Origin: Mesorhizobium sp. DCY119
GTDB taxonomy: Bacteria; Pseudomonadota; Alphaproteobacteria; Rhizobiales; Rhizobiaceae
DNA: 64,000 nt
Direction of reading: 5' to 3'
NCBI RefSeq assembly: GCF_003590645.1
Contig: NZ_CP031834.1
Span: 124,001 to 188,000 of the forward strand
Part shown: positions 35,153 through 44,187 of the stretch, in pieces
Numbering within the stretch: position 1 is the stretch's first letter
How the letters are laid out: each line of letters begins with the position of its first letter
Notes under the pieces: model-generated
What the model was told of the DNA's origin: nothing
Database searches by the model: none
Seen by the model: only the letters and a program-made list of their open reading frames with translations
Made by a program: the position numbers and the translations under genes

Positions 35153-35926
35153 ATGGCTTATGAAACGATCGTCGTCGAAACGCGCGGCAAGGTCGGTCTT
35201 ATCACGCTGAACAGGCCCAAGGCGTTGAATGCGCTGAACACGCAAGTGCTGACCGAGTTGCTCGCGGCAAGCCAGGCATTCGAGGAAAATCCCAGGATCG
35301 GAGCCATCGTCGTCACCGGTTCGGAAAAGGCCTTCGCCGCCGGCGCCGACATCAAGGAGATGCAGTCCAAAAGCTACATCGACGCCTATATGGAGGACTT
35401 CTTTTCCGGCTGGGAGGCTTTCACCCGCATCCGCAAGCCGGTTATCGCCGCAGTGTCGGGCTATGCCCTGGGCGGCGGCTGCGAGCTTGCGATGATGTGC
35501 GACTTCATCATTGCCGGCGACAATGCGAAATTCGGCCAGCCCGAGATCACGCTCGGCGTCATGCCTGGCATGGGCGGTTCGCAGCGGCTGACGCGTTTCG
35601 TCGGCAAATCCAAGGCGATGGACATGTGCCTTACCGGCCGGATGATGGACGCGGCAGAGGCTGAGCGTTCGGGCCTAGTATCGCGGGTGGTGCCGGCGGG
35701 CGAGCTTCTGGAAGAGGCGCTGAAAGCCGCGACGAAGGTTGCGGATTTCTCGCTGCCGGCCGTCATGATGGCCAAGGAAGCCGTCAATCGTTCCTATGAA
35801 ACGACGCTGTCGGAAGGCCTTCGTTTCGAGCGCCGGCTGTTCCATTCGATGTTCGCGCTCGACGACCAGAAGGAAGGCATGGCGGCGTTCGCAGAAAAGC
35901 GCACGGCTAACTTCAAGAACCGTTGA
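35153..35926 (+). CDS. Enoyl-CoA hydratase
   Basis: A 257-aa crotonase-fold enzyme that hydrates trans-2-enoyl-CoA to 3-hydroxyacyl-CoA in fatty-acid beta-oxidation. The oxyanion-hole segment [11 protein letters not shown] and the two catalytic glutamates in GGGCELAM (about residue 114) and [13 protein letters not shown] (about 134) are present, as in short-chain enoyl-CoA hydratases. The C-terminal [10 protein letters not shown] is also typical. It lies between mutM and rpsT, an arrangement usual in rhizobia, with AGGAGG just before the start. Confidence 0.92.
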   Translation: MAYETIVVETRGKVGLITLNRPKALNALNTQVLTELLAASQAFEENPRIGAIVVTGSEKAFAAGADIKEMQSKSYIDAYMEDFFSGWEAFTRIRKPVIAAVSGYALGGGCELAMMCDFIIAGDNAKFGQPEITLGVMPGMGGSQRLTRFVGKSKAMDMCLTGRMMDAAEAERSGLVSRVVPAGELLEEALKAATKVADFSLPAVMMAKEAVNRSYETTLSEGLRFERRLFHSMFALDDQKEGMAAFAEKRTANFKNR

Positions 35927-35969
35927 GCGAGTGCGTGTCGCGGTCCGCAAAATCAGAGTCGAAACTGCG

Positions 35970-35998
35970 TTGACTGGCGAGAAAAGCTGCACTATAAG
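35970..35998 (+). promoter_or_regulatory. Promoter of rpsT
   Basis: TTGACT, 17 bp, TATAAG, about 95 bp upstream of the rpsT start. This is a near-consensus sigma70 promoter, as expected for a ribosomal-protein gene. Confidence 0.7.
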
Positions 35999-36093
35999 CC
36001 GCACCAACCGAGGCGGCCCCGTGGCTGCCCGATTGTTTTTTGCGCTCTGAGAATATTCTCCAGACGCTTTCACTGAGACACGAGAGAGGCATC

Positions 36094-36360
36094 ATGGCCA
36101 ATACATCCTCGGCCAAAAAGGCAACGCGTAAGATCGCCCGCCGCGCCGCGGTCAACAAGAACCGCCGGTCGCGCGTTCGCACCTACGTCCGCAAGGTCGA
36201 AGAGGCACTGGCCGCTGGCGACAAGACGGCAGCCGAAGCCGCCTTCCTGGCCGCACAGCCGGAGTTGATGCGCGCCGCCACCAAGGGCGTCCTGCACAAG
36301 AATACCGCATCGCGGAAAGTTTCCCGCCTTGCACAGCGACTGAAGACGCTTTCTGCCTAA
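36094..36360 (+). CDS. rpsT: 30S ribosomal protein S20
   Basis: An 88-aa, highly basic helical protein ([20 protein letters not shown]...) that binds 16S rRNA early in 30S assembly. The [20 protein letters not shown] and [19 protein letters not shown] segments are diagnostic. Start at 36094, with GAGAGAGG before it. It is followed by a terminator and then the long leader of dnaA, the usual rhizobial order rpsT-dnaA. Confidence 0.97.
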   Translation: MANTSSAKKATRKIARRAAVNKNRRSRVRTYVRKVEEALAAGDKTAAEAAFLAAQPELMRAATKGVLHKNTASRKVSRLAQRLKTLSA

Positions 36361-36386
36361 CAGCCATTGTTAGCATCGAATATCGA

Positions 36387-36413
36387 AACCCGGCCTAACC
36401 CGCCGGGTTTTTT
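36387..36413 (+). terminator. Rho-independent terminator of rpsT
   Basis: AACCCGGC-(7 nt)-GCCGGGTT followed by TTTT; 26 bp past the rpsT stop. It separates rpsT from dnaA transcription. Confidence 0.88.
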
Positions 36414-36591
36414 CGTTTGCCGAACAACGGTTTGGAAAATCCATTCAGCAATGCCCCAGGGTAAGCTTTGGCAAGACGGAAATACTTTGCCGGCATATGC
36501 GCCTTTTCTTATGTTCAGGATCGGTGTTAGCGCCCGCAGCAAAAAATGCCCTGTCACAAATTATTGTTTTTTATCATAAGCTTACAGATGG

Positions 36592-36817
36592 TCATCCACA
36601 GCTTGTTCACGAGGGCGGCGGGCGCCGGTGAACAATTAGCTGTCAAGGGAAATATTTAAAATATTTTCCCAACAAGGGCCGAAATTCGTATGCGCCGGAA
36701 AAGGGATTGAATCGAAAGACTTTTGTCGATTCTCGCCTGCGAGCGGGGATGTGAGTCAAGCGTTTCCCTGATCAGATTCGTTAAAAAAGGGTTAGATGCG
36801 GCCTTGCCCTGTCCACA
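36592..36817. promoter_or_regulatory. dnaA upstream control region (DnaA-box-like and GANTC sites)
   Basis: Within the 775-bp gap (36414-37188) an AT-rich stretch (AAATATTTAAAATATTTT near 36651-36667) lies next to a DnaA-box-like TCATCCACA (36592-36600, one mismatch to TTATCCACA). Four CcrM sites GANTC follow at 36709, 36728, 36753 and 36775, a TTAA-N7-TTAG CtrA-like site at 36781-36795, and a weaker box CTGTCCACA at 36809-36817. This looks like a cell-cycle-controlled promoter. It is probably not the replication origin, which in related genomes usually lies near hemE. Confidence 0.5.
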
Positions 36818-37017
36818 GCGTTTTTTGTAATGTCGCTTCATCAAAAGGGACGGGCCAACGGCCTGAAAGACCTAGCTGGAAATCTGAGGATTTTGGCGCA
36901 GACGAGTGTCTGCGGACGCGTATGGTTTGTCCTTTTGGACGTGAATAGCGAGTGGGGTAAGGCAGATTAAAACTGTGGAATTGCGTTCTGGCGTGTGCGC
37001 CGGAAAGGTTTTGTTTT

Positions 37018-37037
37018 GCCGCTTTGATTAAAGCGGC
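37018..37037 (+). other. Perfect hairpin in the dnaA leader
   Basis: GCCGCTTT-GATT-AAAGCGGC, a perfect 8-bp stem 152 bp before the dnaA start, followed closely by CGCA-GTTAAT-TGCG (37041-37054). No T-run, so it is not a terminator; it might stabilise or regulate the long dnaA leader. Confidence 0.5.
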
Positions 37038-37188
37038 GGTCGCAGTTAATTGCGGCCTGCGTGTTTGAGTAGGCACGGTGCCAAGTGCGGTGGCAACGGT
37101 GTTTGAGTGTGGACTGCCATAGAGGGGGGTGCGGAATTACGCGTTCTCGGCAGGCCGAGTGAGTATGGAAGACGAGGGATTGTGAAAA

Positions 37189-38724
37189 ATGCATAGCGGC
37201 ATCGAGAAGGAAGCCAAATCTGGCTTTCTGTTTCCAGCAAATGTGATCGAGGGGAACGACATGGCGGCTTCAGGCGGCGCGGAGAAGGCATTCGACCGGG
37301 TCAAGGCACAACTGAAGGCACGCCTGGGAAGCGAAGTCTATTCGAGCTGGTTCGGCCGTATGAAGCTGACGGAGGCATCCAAGGGCCTGGTGCGGATCTC
37401 CGTGCCCACGGCCTTCCTGCGGTCTTGGATCAACAGCCACTATCTCGACCTCATCGCTGAGCTCTGGAAGCAGGAAGACCCTGAAATCCTGAAGATCGAC
37501 ATCGTCGTGCGCACGGCGACGCGGCTTGCCCCGATTTCCGACGAAATCGAGCAGTCAACGGCACGCAAGCCCGTCCGGCAGACGCACAGCGCCCTTTCGA
37601 ATGGCACGACCGTCAGCGCACCCGGAATGGAGCGCTCGGCCTCGCCCCGCCCGCATACGGCGGACACCGATTTCCGCCAGAGCGTGCTCGGCTCACCGCT
37701 TGATGCGCGTTATACGTTCCAGTCCTTCATAGAGGGCCCGTCCAATCGCGTTGCCCTGGCAGCATCGCGGGCGGTTGCTGAATCGACATCGCGTTTCAAC
37801 CCGCTCTTCCTTCACGCTACCGTCGGCCTCGGCAAGACCCACCTTTTGCAGGCGATTGCGGCCGAGTCGCTGAAGCAAAATCCGAAATCCCGCGTGGTCT
37901 ATCTCACCGCCGAGTATTTCATGTGGCGCTTCGCAACGGCGATCCGCGACAACAACGCCCTGACCCTCAAGGAGCAGCTGCGCGATATCGACCTGCTCAT
38001 CATCGACGACATGCAGTTCCTGCAGGGCAAGTCGATCCAGCATGAATTCTGCCACCTTATCAACATGCTGCTGGACAGCGCCAAGCAGGTCGTCGTTGCT
38101 GCCGACCGGCCGCCGGCAGAACTGGAATCGCTCGAGCCGCGCGTTCGCTCGCGCCTCAATGGCGGTGTGGCGCTCGAAATGTCGGCGCCCGACTACGGCA
38201 TGCGACTCGGCATGCTTCAGTCGCGGCTGGCCAGCGCCAAGACAGACGATGCAAACCTGCATATCGACGAAGAGGTTCTCTCCCATGTCGCCCGCACCGT
38301 CACCGGCAGCGGCCGCGAGCTGGAAGGCGCCTTCAACCAGCTTCTCTTCCGGCAATCCTTCGAACCGCAGATCAGCATTGAGCGGATCGACGAGATTCTC
38401 GGCCATATCTACCGCTCGGGCGAGCCGAAGCGGGTGCGCATAGAGGACATCCAGAGGATCGTCGCGCGCCACTACAACGTGTCGAAGACCGAGCTTCTGT
38501 CGAACCGCCGCACCCGCACTATCGTCAAGCCGCGCCAGATCGCCATGTATCTGGCAAAGGTAATGACGCCGCGCTCGCTGCCCGAAATCGGACGGCGCTT
38601 CGGCGGGCGTGATCACACCACCGTCCTTCATGCAGTGCGCAAGATCGAGGACCTCTCCGGCGGCGACAACACGCTGGCGCAGGAACTCGAATTGCTCCGC
38701 CGGCTCATTACCGACCAGGCCTGA
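37189..38724 (+). CDS. dnaA: Chromosomal replication initiator DnaA
   Basis: AAA+ protein that opens the origin and recruits helicase. The 511-aa product has N-terminal domain I (about 25-110, [16 protein letters not shown]), a linker, the AAA+ domain with Walker [11 protein letters not shown] (about residue 210) and Walker [10 protein letters not shown] (about 267), and the DNA-binding domain IV with signature [17 protein letters not shown] second in-frame ATG at 37261 has a better ribosome-binding site (GAGGGG) and would give a protein 24 residues shorter; both are possible. It is followed by dnaN and recF. Confidence 0.95.
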   Translation: MHSGIEKEAKSGFLFPANVIEGNDMAASGGAEKAFDRVKAQLKARLGSEVYSSWFGRMKLTEASKGLVRISVPTAFLRSWINSHYLDLIAELWKQEDPEILKIDIVVRTATRLAPISDEIEQSTARKPVRQTHSALSNGTTVSAPGMERSASPRPHTADTDFRQSVLGSPLDARYTFQSFIEGPSNRVALAASRAVAESTSRFNPLFLHATVGLGKTHLLQAIAAESLKQNPKSRVVYLTAEYFMWRFATAIRDNNALTLKEQLRDIDLLIIDDMQFLQGKSIQHEFCHLINMLLDSAKQVVVAADRPPAELESLEPRVRSRLNGGVALEMSAPDYGMRLGMLQSRLASAKTDDANLHIDEEVLSHVARTVTGSGRELEGAFNQLLFRQSFEPQISIERIDEILGHIYRSGEPKRVRIEDIQRIVARHYNVSKTELLSNRRTRTIVKPRQIAMYLAKVMTPRSLPEIGRRFGGRDHTTVLHAVRKIEDLSGGDNTLAQELELLRRLITDQA

Positions 38725-38773
38725 ACAGGACAAATTGGCCGCTTTGCACAGGCGGCCACCTGTCGCAGCAAGG

Positions 38774-38822
38774 TTATCCCCAAAAAGCCCGCGGAACTGC
38801 TTTTGAGCAGCGTCGCGGGCTT
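38774..38822 (+). other. DnaA-box-like site and hairpin between dnaA and dnaN
   Basis: TTATCCCCA (38774-38782) differs by one base from the DnaA box TTATCCACA. Directly after it, AAGCCCGCG (38785-38793) pairs with CGCGGGCTT (38814-38822), with a small inner stem CTGC/GCAG. Without a clear T-run this is a weak terminator or a regulatory hairpin that could tune dnaN expression by DnaA. Confidence 0.4.
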
Positions 38823-38933
38823 GCCTTTCGCGACTTTTTCCTGTCAGTTTGACCGAAATCCGGCCCTGTTGGGACTTTCGCGGGAATCCGAGCCCGGAAT
38901 TCCGTTTCTTCATTCAAGCGAGCTTGTTTCGTC

Positions 38934-40052
38934 ATGCGTGTTATCCTGGAACGCTCAAACCTCCTGAAGTCTCTCAACCACGTTCACCGCGTGGTGGAAC
39001 GGCGCAACACGATACCGATTCTGTCGAACGTGCTGTTGAGCGCCGACGGGGCGAGCCTGGAAATGAAGGCCACCGACCTTGACCTCGAGGTGACAGAGGC
39101 CACAGCGGCAAAGGTCGAGCAAGGCGGTGCAACGACGGTTCCGGCGCATCTTCTCTATGATATCGTGCGCAAATTGCCCGATGGTGCAGAAGTCATGCTG
39201 AAGACCGACGAAGACGGAAATGCGATGTCCGTCATCTCCGGGCGTTCAAGCTTCCGCCTGCAGTGCCTGCCGCAATCGGACTTCCCCGAACTCTCGGCCG
39301 GCTCTTTCTCGCATATATTCCGCCTCGAATCGGCTGCCATGAAGGGCCTGATCGAGAAGACCCAATTCGCCATCTCCACCGAGGAGACGCGCTACTATCT
39401 CAACGGCATTTACTTCCACGCCATCGAATCCGCCGGAAAGCTGAAGCTGCGCTCCGTCGCGACCGACGGCCACCGTCTCGCGCGCGCCGAAATGGATGCG
39501 CCGGCTGGTTCGGAAGGCATGCCGGGCATCATCATCCCGCGCAAGACCGTCAGTGAATTGCAGAAGCTGGTCGACGACCCGGACGTTGCCGTGACCACCG
39601 AACTGTCCGACACGAAGATCCGTTTCACCATCGGCAGCGTGATTTTGACGTCGAAGCTGATCGACGGAACCTTCCCGGACTACCAGCGCGTCATCCCGAC
39701 CGGAAACGACAAGAAGCTGGTCATCGACCGCGAAAGCTTTGCCCGCGCGGTCGACCGCGTCTCGACGATCTCGTCCGAGCGCGGACGTGCCGTGAAACTC
39801 TCGATTTCGGAAGGCCAGGTGACGCTCGCCGTCAACAATCCGGATTCGGGCAGCGCCACCGAAGAGCTCGCGGCCGATTATTCGTCGGACCCGATCGAGA
39901 TCGGCTTCAATGCGAAGTACCTTCTCGACGTGGCGGCCCAGCTTTCAGGCAGCGAAGCACGGTTCATGCTGGCCGATGCCGGCTCCCCAACGCTGATCCA
40001 CGATATGTCCGATGAGGATGCGCTCTACGTGCTCATGCCGATGCGCGTCTAG
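38934..40052 (+). CDS. dnaN: DNA polymerase III sliding clamp (beta)
   Basis: A 372-aa clamp protein that tethers polymerase to DNA. It has the three-repeat architecture and the family signals MRVILERSNLLKSLNHVHRV at the start, LPDGAEVMLKTDEDG in domain 1, RYYLNGIYFHA in domain 2 and the C-terminal LMPMRV, part of the partner-binding cleft. It follows dnaA by 209 bp and precedes recF by 43 bp. Confidence 0.97.
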   Translation: MRVILERSNLLKSLNHVHRVVERRNTIPILSNVLLSADGASLEMKATDLDLEVTEATAAKVEQGGATTVPAHLLYDIVRKLPDGAEVMLKTDEDGNAMSVISGRSSFRLQCLPQSDFPELSAGSFSHIFRLESAAMKGLIEKTQFAISTEETRYYLNGIYFHAIESAGKLKLRSVATDGHRLARAEMDAPAGSEGMPGIIIPRKTVSELQKLVDDPDVAVTTELSDTKIRFTIGSVILTSKLIDGTFPDYQRVIPTGNDKKLVIDRESFARAVDRVSTISSERGRAVKLSISEGQVTLAVNNPDSGSATEELAADYSSDPIEIGFNAKYLLDVAAQLSGSEARFMLADAGSPTLIHDMSDEDALYVLMPMRV

Positions 40053-40095
40053 CAGCGCGGCGGCTGAAACCGGGTCGGCAGGCAGGTAGACGGAT

Positions 40096-41238
40096 TTGAC
40101 GTCGACCCACATAAGTAAGCTAACGCTTACGAATTTCCGTAATTACGCCGCGCTTTCGCTCGATCTCAGACCGGGCGCGGTGGTTTTTACCGGCGATAAC
40201 GGCGCAGGCAAGACCAACCTGCTGGAAGCTATCTCCTTCCTCACACCCGGCCGCGGCTTGCGCCGTGCGCCTTATGGTGACGTTGCGCGCGAGGGCAGCG
40301 AGAGCGGCTTCACCGTCCATGCCCGTGTCGAGGGGGAAAACGGCGAGGCGGAAATCGGCACCGGGACGGCAGGCAGCGATGCACCCGGAGAAGCGGGACG
40401 GCGCGTGCGCATCAATGGCGCCAATGCAAAATCGGCCGAGGACATGCTCGAATGGCTGCGCGTGATCTGGCTGACACCGGCCATGGATGCGCTGTTCACC
40501 GGTCCCGCCGGAGATCGCCGGCGCTTCCTTGACCGTCTCGTGCTGGCGATCGACGCCAGCCATGGCCAGCGCGCGCTGGATTACGAGAAAGCGATGCGCG
40601 GCCGAAACCGGCTTCTGTCGGAGGAATCGCGCGACCGCGGCTGGTTCGAGGCGATCGAGACGCAGATGGCCGAAACCGGCGTCGCGATAGCCGCTGCACG
40701 TGCCGAGATGGTGCGCCTGCTGGCCGCCATGATCGAGAAACTGCCGGCAACCGGGCCTTTTCCGCAGGCCGATATCAGCCTTGCCGGCACACTGGAAAAC
40801 CAGATCGGCCTGCAGCCTGCCGTCGAAATCGAAGAGAATTTTCGCCGCATGCTGGCCGATGGCCGTGAGCGCGATCGCGCCGCCGGCCGCACGTTGGAAG
40901 GGCCGCATCGCAGCGACCTGATCGTCAGCCACAGGCCCAAGGCGATGCCGGCGGAACTCTGTTCGACTGGCGAGCAGAAGGCGCTGCTTGTCGGCATTAT
41001 TATTTCGCATGCGCGGCTTTGCGGAGAAATGTCCGGCACTGTGCCGATCTTGTTGCTGGACGAGATCGCCGCGCATCTTGATGCCGGGCGGCGGGCCGCG
41101 CTGTTTGCGATCCTAGAAGAACTGGATTGCCAGGCCTTTATGACCGGCACGGAAGCAGCACTTTTTTCGAGCCTGCGCGGCAAGGCACAGTTTCTGACTG
41201 TCGATCATGGCTCGGTGCACCCGACGGAAGACGCCTGA
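40096..41238 (+). CDS. recF: DNA replication and repair protein RecF
   Basis: An SMC-like ATPase (380 aa) that loads RecA at single-strand gaps. Walker A GDNGAGKTNLLEA (about residues 33-45), the signature-like CSTGEQKALLVGIIISHARL (about 295-314) and Walker B PILLLDEIAAHLD (about 318) are in order. The start is a TTG at 40096 giving MTSTHISKLTLTNFRNY, where family homology begins; no ATG is nearby. It follows dnaN in the classical dnaA-dnaN-recF set, without gyrB behind it. Confidence 0.95.
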   Translation: MTSTHISKLTLTNFRNYAALSLDLRPGAVVFTGDNGAGKTNLLEAISFLTPGRGLRRAPYGDVAREGSESGFTVHARVEGENGEAEIGTGTAGSDAPGEAGRRVRINGANAKSAEDMLEWLRVIWLTPAMDALFTGPAGDRRRFLDRLVLAIDASHGQRALDYEKAMRGRNRLLSEESRDRGWFEAIETQMAETGVAIAAARAEMVRLLAAMIEKLPATGPFPQADISLAGTLENQIGLQPAVEIEENFRRMLADGRERDRAAGRTLEGPHRSDLIVSHRPKAMPAELCSTGEQKALLVGIIISHARLCGEMSGTVPILLLDEIAAHLDAGRRAALFAILEELDCQAFMTGTEAALFSSLRGKAQFLTVDHGSVHPTEDA

Positions 41239-41269
41239 CAAGCTGATTGCCGGCCGATATGATCGCCTC

Positions 41270-42037
41270 ATGAACGTTTCCAGCCCGCCCCCACTTAACG
41301 ACGAAGAACTCGAACGCTACGCGCGGCATATCGTGCTGCCGGAGATCGGCGGCGCGGGGCAGCAGAAGCTGAAGCGCGCGCGTGTGCTGGTCATCGGCGC
41401 CGGGGGGCTGGGCGCGCCCGTGCTGCAATATCTGGCGGCCGCCGGCGTCGGCACGCTTGGCATTGTCGACGATGACACGGTCTCACTCTCCAACCTGCAA
41501 AGACAGGTCATTCACGATACCGGGGCGATCGGGATATCGAAGCTGGACAGTGCGAAGGCATCACTCCATCGCATCAACCCGAATGTTAGCGTTGAATTAC
41601 ACAATCTTCGCATGACCGAGGAAAACGCACCGAGCCTCGTTGCCGGTTACGATATGGTCGCAGACGGGTCCGACAATTTCGAGACGCGTTATGCGGTTGC
41701 CGATGCCTGCGCGGCGACAGGCCGGCCGCTGGTCCATGCCGCTGTCGGGCGGTTCGACGGCTCTGTCACCGTGCTGAAACCCTTCGAGACCAACGCAAAG
41801 GGCGTGCAAAACCCTAGCTACCGCGATCTCTTTCCCGAAGCGCCGCCGGCGGGACTGGTGCCATCCTGCGCCGAGGCAGGCATCGTCGGCGCGCTGACAG
41901 GCGTGATCGGCACGCTGCAGGCGATGGAGGTTATCAAGCTCATCACCGGGATCGGCGAACCACTTGTCGGACGGCTGCTGCTTTACGACGCGCTCGCCGC
42001 GCGCTTCGAAACCATGCGCTACAAGAGGCCTGCATGA
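41270..42037 (+). CDS. ThiF/MoeB-type E1-like adenylyltransferase
   Basis: A 255-aa HesA/MoeB/ThiF enzyme, which adenylates the C-terminal Gly of a small sulfur carrier (MoaD or ThiS). GAGGLGAPVLQYLAAAGVGT, the Arg in SNLQRQVIH and SDNFETRYAVADAC are all present. The two CxxC zinc pairs of E. coli MoeB are missing: the first reads NPSYRDLFPE where many relatives have a C-x-x-C, and the tail ends KRPA. There is no rhodanese domain. Hence MoeB-like is likely, but ThiF is not excluded. Start at 41270, 31 bp after recF; overlaps the GNAT gene by four bases. Confidence 0.85.
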   Translation: MNVSSPPPLNDEELERYARHIVLPEIGGAGQQKLKRARVLVIGAGGLGAPVLQYLAAAGVGTLGIVDDDTVSLSNLQRQVIHDTGAIGISKLDSAKASLHRINPNVSVELHNLRMTEENAPSLVAGYDMVADGSDNFETRYAVADACAATGRPLVHAAVGRFDGSVTVLKPFETNAKGVQNPSYRDLFPEAPPAGLVPSCAEAGIVGALTGVIGTLQAMEVIKLITGIGEPLVGRLLLYDALAARFETMRYKRPA

Positions 42038-42519
42038 CCGCGGATGAATTGACCATCGAGCGAATTTCGCCGGATTTTCAGGACTGGGACGGCCTGCTGA
42101 CGCTTATCCTGAACGCCTTCGCTTACATGAACGGCGTCATCGACCCGCCCTCTTCCGCACTGGCGCTGACGCCGGAAAGCTTGCGCGCGAAGGCAGCGCA
42201 GGAAACCGTCTTTCTTGCCACTAACGGCGAGCGATTGCTGGGCTGCATCTTCGTGGCAGAGAAGGCGGATCACTTCTATGTCGGCAAGCTAGCGGTCGAT
42301 CCGGCAGCGCAGGGAAAGGGCATCGGCAGGCGCCTGCTCGAATCTGCCGAGCAGTACGCCCGGAAGCACGGCAAGGCCACGATCGAGTTGCAGACACGCA
42401 TAGAGCTGACCGGCAACCACAAAGCCTTTCAGCAACTGGGTTTCCAGGAAACCGAGCGCACGGCCCATCCCGGCTATGGCCGCCCAACCTCCCTGACCAT
42501 GCGAAAGGCGCTGCCTTGA
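42034..42519 (+). CDS. GNAT family N-acetyltransferase
   Basis: A 161-aa acetyltransferase. The acetyl-CoA binding motif is LAVDPAAQGKGIGRRLLESA (about residues 88-107), with ATIELQTRIELTGNHKAFQQ and a final LGFQETERT segment typical of single-domain GNATs. The acceptor is unknown. It starts within the stop of the MoeB-like gene (ATGA) and ends within the TTG start of the aconitase X gene (TTGA), so it is translated with both. Confidence 0.87.
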   Translation: MTADELTIERISPDFQDWDGLLTLILNAFAYMNGVIDPPSSALALTPESLRAKAAQETVFLATNGERLLGCIFVAEKADHFYVGKLAVDPAAQGKGIGRRLLESAEQYARKHGKATIELQTRIELTGNHKAFQQLGFQETERTAHPGYGRPTSLTMRKALP

Positions 42520-43769
42520 GTCTCCAACTCTCCGATGCGGAGCGCGAGATTGCCGCCCGCAGCGACGGTCAGGCCATGGCCATGCGCATCGTCGTCGAAA
42601 GCGCCCGCTTGCTCGGCGCGGCGCGCCTTATCCCGGTAGCCTCGGCCCACATCGACGGCGCGCTATATCACGGCGATTCCGGCACGCTTTTTGCGGAAAA
42701 GCTTGTCGAAGGCGGCGCAGAGGTGGCGGTGCGCTCGACGTTGAATGTCGGAGCGCTCGACCTGATGGGCTGCTCGCGGGTGCGGCTGGAAGAGCCGGCG
42801 CGTGGCATGGCACGGCGCATGATGGACGCCTACCGCAAGCTCGGCTGCGAACAGAGCTGGACGTGCGCGCCCTACCAGGCCGGGCACCGGCCGGCCCTCG
42901 GCTCCGACGTCGCCTGGGGCGAGTCCAATGCGGTCGTGTTCTGTAACTCCGTGCTCGGCGCACGCACGAACCGCTATGGCGATTTTCTCGACATCGCCTG
43001 CGCCATCACCGGACGAGCCCCGGATTACGGCCTGCACCGGCCGGAAAACCGGCGCGCAACGCTTGCGTTCGATGTGTCCGCTTTGCCCGCCGCCTTCCTC
43101 GCCTCCGAAATCGCCTGGCCGGTTCTCGGCAGTCTTTATGGTCGCGAAGTCGGGAACGCCGTCGGTGTTGTGACCGGCGTATCGAAGCACCCCGGCGAGG
43201 ATGCACTGAAGGCCTTTGGTGCCGCAGCCGCATCCTCCGGCGCAGTGGGTCTGTTTCATATCGCCGGCGTCACGCCCGAAGCGCCGGATCTGGCAGCCGC
43301 ACTCCACGACGAAGCACCGGAAACGACGATCATTGTGACACCGGAGATGGCTCTGGATGCTCAACGACGACTATCGACAACGGAAGCCGCAAGCTCGATC
43401 GACGCCGTCGCCATCGGCAGCCCTCATCTATCCCTGTCCGAATTCGCAGCATTGGAGAGGCTGGTTGCCGGACGCCGGCTGGCGATACCCGTCTACGCCT
43501 GCACCGGACGGCATGTTCTCTCCGAATTGGAAAAGAACGGACAACGCAAGGCACTGGAAGCCTGTGGCGTCGTCATTGTTGCCGATACATGCGTGGTCGT
43601 CACGCCCATCCTGCCGGAATTGCGGAATGGTGTCCTGATGACCAATTCTGGAAAATTCGCCCAGTATGCGCCGGGCAATACCGGCTATGCAGTGCTTTAC
43701 GGCTCGCTTGCAGACTGCGTTGAAAGTGCCGTCATAGGTAAGCCAATACCTACGGAATTAGCATCGTGA
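42516..43769 (+). CDS. Aconitase X large (catalytic) subunit
   Basis: A 417-aa AcnX catalytic-domain protein (formerly DUF521). Typical segments are VASAHIDGALYHGDSGTLF near the start, SWTCAPYQ and VFCNSVLGARTNRYGDF, which hold the conserved cysteines for the iron-sulfur cluster, and DGYG/SKLLQ-type sites in the middle. Bacterial two-subunit AcnX (type IIa) has been shown to dehydrate cis-3-hydroxy-L-proline; archaeal forms act on phosphomevalonate. The first is the better guess here. TTG start overlaps the upstream stop; the stop overlaps the GTG of the small subunit. Confidence 0.85.
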   Translation: MSLQLSDAEREIAARSDGQAMAMRIVVESARLLGAARLIPVASAHIDGALYHGDSGTLFAEKLVEGGAEVAVRSTLNVGALDLMGCSRVRLEEPARGMARRMMDAYRKLGCEQSWTCAPYQAGHRPALGSDVAWGESNAVVFCNSVLGARTNRYGDFLDIACAITGRAPDYGLHRPENRRATLAFDVSALPAAFLASEIAWPVLGSLYGREVGNAVGVVTGVSKHPGEDALKAFGAAAASSGAVGLFHIAGVTPEAPDLAAALHDEAPETTIIVTPEMALDAQRRLSTTEAASSIDAVAIGSPHLSLSEFAALERLVAGRRLAIPVYACTGRHVLSELEKNGQRKALEACGVVIVADTCVVVTPILPELRNGVLMTNSGKFAQYAPGNTGYAVLYGSLADCVESAVIGKPIPTELAS

Positions 43770-44182
43770 GTGCGCTGCAAGGCGACATTCTTGTTGCGGG
43801 CGATGCCGGCAAGGGTGAGGCACTGGTACTTACCGCGCCGATCTCTTTCTGGGGCGGCGTCGATCCGAAAACGGGGAAAATTGCGGATGTCCGTCATCCG
43901 CAACACGGCATGACGATTTCGGGCAAAGTGCTTTGCCTGCCCGGAACGATCGGCTCATCATCAGCCTCCGCGGTGCTTATGGAACTCGTGCACAACGGCC
44001 ACGCACCTGCAGCGCTCGTTCTTCACGAACCCGATGCGATCCTGCTTCTCGGATTGATCGTCGCCCGCGAAATGGGCTGGCAGACGCCGATCGCAGTGAA
44101 ACTTGACCGGGAAGGTTTCGACGCTTTCGCCAGCCGCTTTGTCGAGATTTCCGAAGAAGGCGCAATCACCGCCCTGCCCTAA
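43766..44182 (+). CDS. Aconitase X small (swivel) subunit
   Basis: A 138-aa AcnX swivel-domain protein (formerly DUF126): GDAGKGEALVLTAPISFWGG (start of the swivel domain), the HPQHGMTISGKVLCLPGTIG turn and GSSSASAVLMELVHNGHAP are characteristic. It closes over the active site of the large subunit. It starts with GTG inside the stop of the large-subunit gene (GTGA). It is the last gene of the run from recF onward; the next gene converges from the other strand 5 bp away. Confidence 0.87.
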   Translation: MSALQGDILVAGDAGKGEALVLTAPISFWGGVDPKTGKIADVRHPQHGMTISGKVLCLPGTIGSSSASAVLMELVHNGHAPAALVLHEPDAILLLGLIVAREMGWQTPIAVKLDREGFDAFASRFVEISEEGAITALP

Positions 44183-44187
44183 GCGTA

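Noticed and set aside
36414-37188. Replication origin (oriC) upstream of dnaA
   Set aside because: Only one or two DnaA boxes with mismatches are visible and no dense array; in related rhizobia the origin is usually elsewhere. GC skew over the genome would be needed.
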